Under the pieces are notes generated by a model, which worked only from the letters and a program-made list of their open reading frames with translations, had not been told where the DNA came from and did no database searches. DNA of 36,080 nucleotides from Bacteroidales bacterium (GTDB lineage Bacteria; Bacteroidota; Bacteroidia; Bacteroidales; P3): NCBI GenBank assembly GCA_031274555.1, contig JAISPZ010000139.1:1-36080 (forward strand), written 5' to 3'. Every line of letters starts with the position of its first letter. Within the stretch, counting starts at the first letter, position 1. Positions 33,101-36,080 of the stretch are shown piece by piece. The translations under genes and the position numbers were made by a program.

Positions 33101-34267
33101 TTAAACACACCTTTCTCTCGAATTTTCTCGCAAACGATGACTGCTCGTGCAACTATCGAACCGTTTACAGATTTCAGAATAACCCTGTCGATGGATTACG
33201 GTCAGTCCGAAAATCATTCCTCATACTACAAGTACAATTGGAATGAGGGCGTATTTAAGGAAACAAATCCCATGATGGGTGGCAACTACAAAATCAGCAC
33301 AATTCTTATTGCCACTGCGTTTGCGAAAGCCGACAAGCAGGGGAACAGCGATGTGTTCGACAAGTTTTTGGACAATCGTGTTATTGTTGCCGAACGTCTT
33401 GCCAGCGAAAACCCATATTATAACGGTCAAAAAATTTTTGATACCTCGTCAGGGCAATGGTTTCCTTACGGCTACAAATCAAATCAGCAGGAAGTTATGC
33501 TTATGGCATTTTTAGCAGCGTATAGCGGTTCGGATGCGTCAAAAATAAAGCTCTCACCAATGGGGCGTTTTCCGCTACCGAATTGGAACTTAAATTATAA
33601 CGGTCTGACAAAAATAAAAGCGATGCGCAAAGTGTTCAAGAACTTCACCCTCTCCCACGCTTATACATCATCGTACAACGTCGGCTCATACACGAACAAC
33701 CTGCTTTTCAAGGGTTGGGAAGATATGCGTTACGCCTTAGACCCAAGCGAGAATTACATCTCGCAATACATTATGGACGGTATTGTTTTGAGGGAAGATT
33801 TTGCGCCGCTTATAAAAGTCAGTGCAACGCTGCAAAACGATTTGTCTTTGAATTTTGAGTACAGGAAAAGTCGTCAGCTCGGTTTATCCTTTGTGAATAA
33901 TCAGCTCACCGAAAGCAATCGTTCTGAGTGGGTTATCGGTGCGGGATACCGTATCAAGGATGTCGGCTTCAGGGTAAATTCAGGTGGCAGTGGAAAGCGT
34001 GCCGTCAAGAGCGACATCGTCCTGCGGGCAGACCTTTCCCTGCGTGACGAGCAGGTTCTCGTGCGCCGAATAGACCAAAATCACGTGCAGCCCTCGTCAG
34101 GTGCTTTTATGTGTTCCCTCAACACCTACGCCGAGTACGAGATAACGAAGCAACTCTCTGTAAAAGCCTTCATCGACTTCACCTACAACAGCCCATACGT
34201 CGCCAGCCAATATCTAACAATCACGAGCAAAGGCGGCTTCACGATAATCTACAAGTTAGTGCAGTAG
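27119..34267 (+). CDS. sprA: T9SS outer-membrane translocon / gliding motility protein SprA (Sov)
   Basis: The 2382-residue product compares well with SprA of Flavobacterium johnsoniae and Sov of Porphyromonas gingivalis (about 2400-2500). ATG 27119 gives a Sec signal peptide (MRLLCVFFVTCLVFTQTIFS). The frame is open further upstream, but only across ruvA. The body is typical SprA: an N-terminal Tyr/Asn/Asp-rich beta region (LKGSIELTFALVYNRRDDP), many amphipathic strands, the GVTYMDDFDGSK segment near 800, and a long C-terminal barrel region rich in alternating residues and ending FTIIYKLVQ. It forms the giant outer-membrane pore through which T9SS cargo with C-terminal signals is exported. 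It is the last gene of the dnaX run. Confidence 0.97.
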   Translation: MRLLCVFFVTCLVFTQTIFSQGSSLPFPIPQQGPDEKQAQNKSLYIKAPSSEEVTYNPKTGEYTVVKKMGGYPVSTQVMTADEYSRYSLNKSVNDYWKSKSTYTPTASSGLGNLLPGLNLNTSFLDKLGMGKDFLKFDLKGSIELTFALVYNRRDDPAIDLKNRQTFNFNFDSKIDINLNVKIGDNISFDLNHNTDALFKFDNKLKLQYEGKEDQIIKNAQAGNVSFQLPTTLIRGVQDLFGLNFKLQFGNTYITAVFSQQRSESKNIKVEGGAQSTEFNFKADEYEENRHYFLNHYFRDHYHDALSQLPLVNTQIKIVKIEVWVTNIGSPVQNNRNIVAFTDLGELHPYDTRLTNPWQTQADDEANDLLHLLDREMMRNISSVNQYVSNTAGYTSGNQYEKVESARRLNTNEYTFNSQLGFVSLNQPLNNDQVLAVAYQYQIIGDSTTYQVGEFSDQGILDPKVLIVKLLKATTLDVSNPLWKLMMKNVYSLKSYQVSSEDFRLNILYAGDELGIPTGYFKDGPRSGIPLIRVFGMDNLDNQQNRHSDGVFDFIDGAAEGAGYVQADKGLIYLPYVEPFGKDLIEIFGGDSVVAKQYAFNELYTKTKTEAQQFPDRNKYYFSGNYKSSHGSEISLGAYNLPQGSVTVMAGNNPLTENVDYTVNYTSGIVQITNQGVLNSGVPINISTEAESMSTMMTKRMIGLRAEHFFSKNFKVGATFMNLHQSPIQTKVVYGEEPISNTIYGFDVSYEKESRWLTKAVDAILPFGKSKSPSRVSLYGEFAHFIPGHASAINKSGSREGVTYMDDFDGSKRTFNLKEAYSWYLASVPQKQPVLFPESENAFLGTTVSGVNRAKIAWYIIDPVFYNKNNNPPSLSDREDLSQPYSRRVTLSEVFPTRELANAEADQISTLNIAFYPDEKGPYNYDVNGVGLVSYGIDRTGKLLRPESRWGGIMHRIDNTDFEASNVEYIEFWLMDPFIGTSGTGNEPLHSGGKLYFNLGDISEDILRDSRKSFEHGLPISSTVIDVDTTQWGRVPKLQPIVNAFDNAPDARRYQDIGLDGLSTTDENTFFSDYLEEIRTIIGMEAYSEASNDPSSDDFRYFRGSYWDQIQSEANWQGDKILARYKYFNNPEGNSPSSDDNTETYPTQATNYPTSEDINGDNTLSEAENYFQYEVSLSPDKMFVGQNNITDVRESTVRLENGLDEKVKWYQFKIPIRKPDRTVGTIQNFQSIRFIRMFLQEFKQPVILRFATLDLVISDWRKYTQNLYEDNIHLPPVSASTTVDVSAVGIEENSDRTPVRYVLPPGLERQLDYNMTQSRQMNEQSISLKITNLADGDARGVYKTVSYDMRQFEKLEMFVHLEKVNSQDVVHDGDVVAFVRFGTDFQDNYYEYEIPLKYTNWGESARDLVWPAENNVAIDLKKLVKVKENRDGKVRQNGSNFSYNMIYTEYIDNARYTVKGTPTISAVKSVLIGVRNPQKRRMGDNDDGEAKSIEVWMNELSLAGFSKESGVAATARMQTTLGDVGNISVATSFTEANFGQIEDRIMDLSQENILSYDVAVNMEGGKFLPEKAGIRLPIHYDISSTINNPEYNPLNPDVKTANDLKTYSPEERAERKKQIQDYTIKQNVNFINVRKDRVSSDKKPMPWDIENFNVSYSYSETKHRNVDVEYDNQTMHRGGIGYDFSIQPKYFVPLGKTKMAKNKLFAFISDFNFNYIPNKFSFSTNLQRDYNENKLRDKSSFGEILIEPTFFKRFDWIRTYTFRYDLTKSITLTYNANANSFLREPFGAIDTKEKKDSIWQSFLQGGSMRNFDQVVKITYDLPVHKLPYMDWVKANVGYGATYRWDAGALAIQDRLGNTISNNRSMDGTGKLDFVKLYNFVPYLKKINTTNTSNRRARTQRSNQVQGKDNEKDPKEESVGEKIAKGFLRFLMLVRDASITYNRNESTVLPGFMPQPDLFGNDLKLAAPGFGFSFGSQKDIRAFAAESGWLSKDSLLNTPFSRIFSQTMTARATIEPFTDFRITLSMDYGQSENHSSYYKYNWNEGVFKETNPMMGGNYKISTILIATAFAKADKQGNSDVFDKFLDNRVIVAERLASENPYYNGQKIFDTSSGQWFPYGYKSNQQEVMLMAFLAAYSGSDASKIKLSPMGRFPLPNWNLNYNGLTKIKAMRKVFKNFTLSHAYTSSYNVGSYTNNLLFKGWEDMRYALDPSENYISQYIMDGIVLREDFAPLIKVSATLQNDLSLNFEYRKSRQLGLSFVNNQLTESNRSEWVIGAGYRIKDVGFRVNSGGSGKRAVKSDIVLRADLSLRDEQVLVRRIDQNHVQPSSGAFMCSLNTYAEYEITKQLSVKAFIDFTYNSPYVASQYLTITSKGGFTIIYKLVQ

Positions 34268-34270
34268 CAG

Positions 34271-34305
34271 TTGTTAATTGTTAATTGTCAATTGTCAATT
34301 GTCAA
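34271..34305. repeat. 7-bp tandem repeat, five units
   Basis: Units ttgttaa, ttgttaa, ttgtcaa, ttgtcaa, ttgtcaa run from 34271 to 34305, 3 bp after the sprA stop. Because caatt and aattg alternate, the array is partly self-complementary. Confidence 0.85.
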
Positions 34306-34402
34306 TTATGGCTGACGCTATTGTTGTTAATGCATAGTATTTGTGCACGTAATGGTTGCTGATTTTCGTAATTCGTAATTGAAAATTCGTAATTGAAATT
34401 TG

Positions 34403-34644
34403 GGCGTTCCCCCGCCCCCTCGCAGGCTCGGGCGCGGGGTCGGGCTATCCGCTGCAAAGTCGCGAGTAAGCGAGGGCAGAGAACGCGCTTGCGCGGACTA
34501 TGCCGAGCGAGAGCGACTTCATTGCGAAGCAATAATCTTTTGCCTCAAAGACAGTCGCCGACACCACTTGACAGAGGACACGAACAGTCTGTCCCCCGCC
34601 AGCTTTATACTTCGCAAAAGGATTTCCGCTGCTATCCCTAACGC
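34403..34644 (+). repeat. GC-rich interspersed repeat, family 2, copy 3, with an extra inner hairpin
   Basis: Begins ggcgttcccccgcccc, pairs ccccgc with gcgggg, and continues gtcgggctatccgctgcaa. At that point about 75 bp not present in copies 1 and 2 intervene, itself hairpin-like (aagtcgc at about 34457 with gcgactt at about 34513). The element then resumes at aatcttttgcc (34531-34543) and ends aaaaggatttccgctgctat with ccctaacgc. Confidence 0.7.
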
Positions 34645-34689
34645 AGCAACGCGCATAATCCGCGCCCCCGCCCCCACAAAACCCCACGT

Positions 34690-34746
34690 CTATCTGGGCG
34701 AGGTCGGGTACGCAAAATAGTGCACAATGTTCCAAAATTGTTCCAT
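34690..34746 (-). pseudogene. N-terminal stub of a second copy of the 182-residue membrane protein
   Basis: The minus-strand frame from ATG 34744-34746 reads MEQFWNIVHYFAYPTSPR and stops. The first 13 residues match the start of the intact 182-residue protein (MEQFWNIIHYFAYR) with one change. Identity then ends abruptly inside the C-rich tail of the interspersed repeat. It lies the same distance (74 bp) downstream of the 131-residue gene as its intact counterpart does from the upstream paralogue. Confidence 0.75.
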
Positions 34747-34820
34747 ATTATAAGAGTTTTAAGGTTGAAAATAAAAATAATTATGTGTGTTGTCTCCAAA
34801 CCAAGAACCCCCAAAATCCA

Positions 34821-35216
34821 TTACCATGTCATAAGGTAACCGGGTTTATAGAACATTAGCGCAAATATTATAATTACAAGGGCAATCACATAAACTATTA
34901 AAAAGAAATGTCCCCTCTTTCTTTGTCTTTCAGACTCTTTTGAAAATATGCTAATTATAGCTTTTGCTCTATTTCCACGAAAATATATGTAAAACAAAAT
35001 CGCTAATATAACAGATATAACAGATGGCATTATTTGATCATCCTTTCTATACATAAAAGGCAAAATATCCAACTTAGCAAGCAATAAACTTAAGCTAAGA
35101 ATGCTGAGGTGTATTAGCAGACTAAACGATAGTGCAGCAAAAAAAAAGGGAGTTTCGTTTAGAGAAGACTTTAGTGCCGCCCTGTATATTTTATACCATA
35201 CATACTTAAATATCAT
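34821..35216 (-). CDS. Small three-span membrane protein, copy 2
   Basis: The 131-residue protein has hydrophobic spans at about 28-48, 64-80 and 103-125, separated by basic loops (YFRGNRAKAII, KESERQRKRGH). It ends KPGYLMTW. No family was recognised. A close paralogue (35850 to beyond the right edge) shares most of the last 76 residues with a few changes. It starts 10 bp after the 182-residue gene, so the two probably form one transcript. The repeated pairing suggests a functional unit of two membrane proteins, perhaps immunity- or transporter-like, but nothing shows which. Confidence 0.7.
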   Translation of the reverse strand: MIFKYVWYKIYRAALKSSLNETPFFFAALSFSLLIHLSILSLSLLLAKLDILPFMYRKDDQIMPSVISVILAILFYIYFRGNRAKAIISIFSKESERQRKRGHFFLIVYVIALVIIIFALMFYKPGYLMTW

Positions 35217-35226
35217 TTTCTTTTAA

Positions 35227-35775
35227 CTATTCTGACATTGCTACAAAACTTGAAATTAGAACTATCAACGGAAACAAAATCACCCCAAAACTTATCCACG
35301 CCCATTTTACTTTCCATTTATGTGGTTTTTTATTAAATTTCTTAAAATATTTTAGATATTTGTCTTTGCGAAATAAAAAAATATAACTTATTAGGTATGA
35401 TATGACACCATAAATAAATATCGGATAAATAAACACCTGAAAATCTGTAATTTTAAAACTGAGAACTTCAAAATTGGGGATTTGTTTCTCCCAAAAAATC
35501 ATAAAATAAAAAATATGAATTCCGAACAATAAAATAAAAGGTAGGAAACCAACCAGTGCTCCGGCAAAAATATTGCTAAGACCTGTATCTGGATTGTTAT
35601 TCAAATCCATTAGCCATTTTTTAGGGTCATCAACTCCAAATTTATTTTTAAACCTTCTTTTCAAAAAAGGTATGTCATAAATTTTGAAAATTCCTGTATA
35701 TTTATAAAAATAGTAAGTCAATTTGCAATCTGCTCGGTACGCAAAATAGTGTATAATGTTCCAAAATTGTTCCAT
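35227..35775 (-). CDS. Membrane protein of unknown function, paired with the small three-span protein
   Basis: The 182-residue protein starts MEQFWNIIHYFAYRADCKLT and has a polar N-terminal 60 residues (FGVDDPKKWLMDLNNNPDTG). Three hydrophobic spans follow at about 68-92 (GALVGFLPFILLFGIHIF), 112-136 and 158-178. A basic loop (KDKYLKYFKKFNKKPHKWKVK) lies between spans two and three. No domain was recognised. It sits between two paralogous 131-residue-type genes on the same strand. A truncated second copy of its 5' end lies at 34690-34746, so the pair was once tandemly duplicated. Confidence 0.7.
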   Translation of the reverse strand: MEQFWNIIHYFAYRADCKLTYYFYKYTGIFKIYDIPFLKRRFKNKFGVDDPKKWLMDLNNNPDTGLSNIFAGALVGFLPFILLFGIHIFYFMIFWEKQIPNFEVLSFKITDFQVFIYPIFIYGVISYLISYIFLFRKDKYLKYFKKFNKKPHKWKVKWAWISFGVILFPLIVLISSFVAMSE

Positions 35776-35849
35776 GTTATTAAAATTTTAAGGTTGAAAA
35801 TAAAAATAATTATGTGTGTTACTCCCAAACCAAGAACCCCCAAAATCCA

Positions 35850-36080
35850 TTACCAGCTCGGAAGATAACCTGGTTTATAGCCCCCTATCGTACATACTAT
35901 AATTACAAGGGCTACCACATAAACTATTACAAAGAAATTTCCCATCTTTCTTTTCCTCTCGGACTCTCTTGAAAATCTGCTAATTATGGCTTTTGCTCTA
36001 TTTCCACGAAAATATATGTAAAACAAAGCCGCTAATATAACAGATATAACAGATGGCATTATTTGATCATCCTTTCTATA
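35850..36080 (-). CDS. Small three-span membrane protein, copy 1 (cut by right edge)
   Basis: The last 76 residues are present; the frame is open to the edge and reads YRKDDQIMPSVISVILAALF, identical in register to residues 56-75 of the 131-residue paralogue. A methionine within it (36059) is not the likely start, because the paralogue continues upstream. Differences from the paralogue are few (SRFSRESERKRKMGNFF against SIFSKESERQRKRGHFF), which points to a recent duplication. Confidence 0.75.
   Translation of the reverse strand, partial: YRKDDQIMPSVISVILAALFYIYFRGNRAKAIISRFSRESERKRKMGNFFVIVYVVALVIIVCTIGGYKPGYLPSW

Larger units (their letters stand above)
34268..34689. other. Repeat-filled gap after sprA
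   Basis: About 420 bp without a gene. It contains a 7-bp tandem repeat (34271-34305), short direct repeats of cgtaattgaaa (about 34367-34397), and the third GC-rich interspersed repeat (34403-34644), which is followed by a C-rich tail to about 34690. The tail runs directly into the broken membrane-protein gene at 34690. No clear terminator for sprA was identified apart from these structures. Confidence 0.65.
34708..36080. repeat. Tandem segmental duplication, period about 1029 bp
   Basis: Sequence from gtacgcaaaatagtg at 34708 onward matches that from 35737 onward. This covers the 5' end of the 182-residue gene, the 74-bp spacer and most of the 131-residue gene, with high identity (for example ggttgaaaataaaaataatt in both). 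The left copy is broken at about 34708, where it meets the repeat tail. The right copy runs past the window edge. Confidence 0.85.

Overview
The window looks like chromosome from a Bacteroidota member that has a type IX secretion system (T9SS), probably of the Bacteroidales type. The evidence is a full-length SprA/Sov translocon gene, a long Bacteroidota-style alpha-2-macroglobulin, promoter elements of the TTG / TAnnTTTG type in front of several genes, little sign of Shine-Dalgarno sequences, and AT-rich coding DNA. No rRNA, tRNA, CRISPR array or intact insertion sequence was seen.

Layout. (1) 1-5294: a possible gene start cut by the left edge, a repeat-rich gap, then dnaE and dapA on the minus strand, dapA first. 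(2) 5295-6041: a gap with short tandem repeats, a GC-rich interspersed repeat and a very C-rich, G-poor tract. (3) 6042-8276: an adenine methyltransferase fused to an XRE-type DNA-binding domain, a broken secreted-protein gene and a small lipoprotein. (4) 8606-12445: a secreted S41-family protein (minus) and a CPBP membrane protease (plus). (5) 12562-13640: a graveyard of toxin-antitoxin genes in which antitoxin-like genes are open but every toxin is truncated or gone. (6) 13637-19870: a 2077-residue alpha-2-macroglobulin with a CAEQ thioester motif. (7) 20320-21574: another antitoxin/nucleotidyltransferase-toxin pair, whose toxin runs into a palindromic repeat and ends early. (8) 21685-34267: a compact run dnaX - M16 peptidase - ruvA - sprA. 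(9) 34268-36080: more repeats, then a tandemly duplicated pair of small membrane-protein genes cut by the right edge.

How it fits together. Two replication genes (dnaE, dnaX), ruvA, dapA and sprA form a stable housekeeping backbone. Envelope and secretion functions (SprA, alpha-2-macroglobulin, M16, S41, CPBP, lipoprotein) fill much of the rest. The gaps hold at least two families of dispersed structured repeats and several short tandem repeats.

Most interesting points: the repeated 'antitoxin kept, toxin destroyed' pattern, including two toxin remnants hidden in other frames or behind an internal stop; the palindromic repeat that ends one of these toxins; the GC-rich repeat whose 5' hairpin appears to be kept by compensating changes; and a 45-bp tandem duplication that builds the dapA-dnaE junction. 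I did not find a clear new multi-gene defence system. The adenine methyltransferase has no visible partner nuclease.
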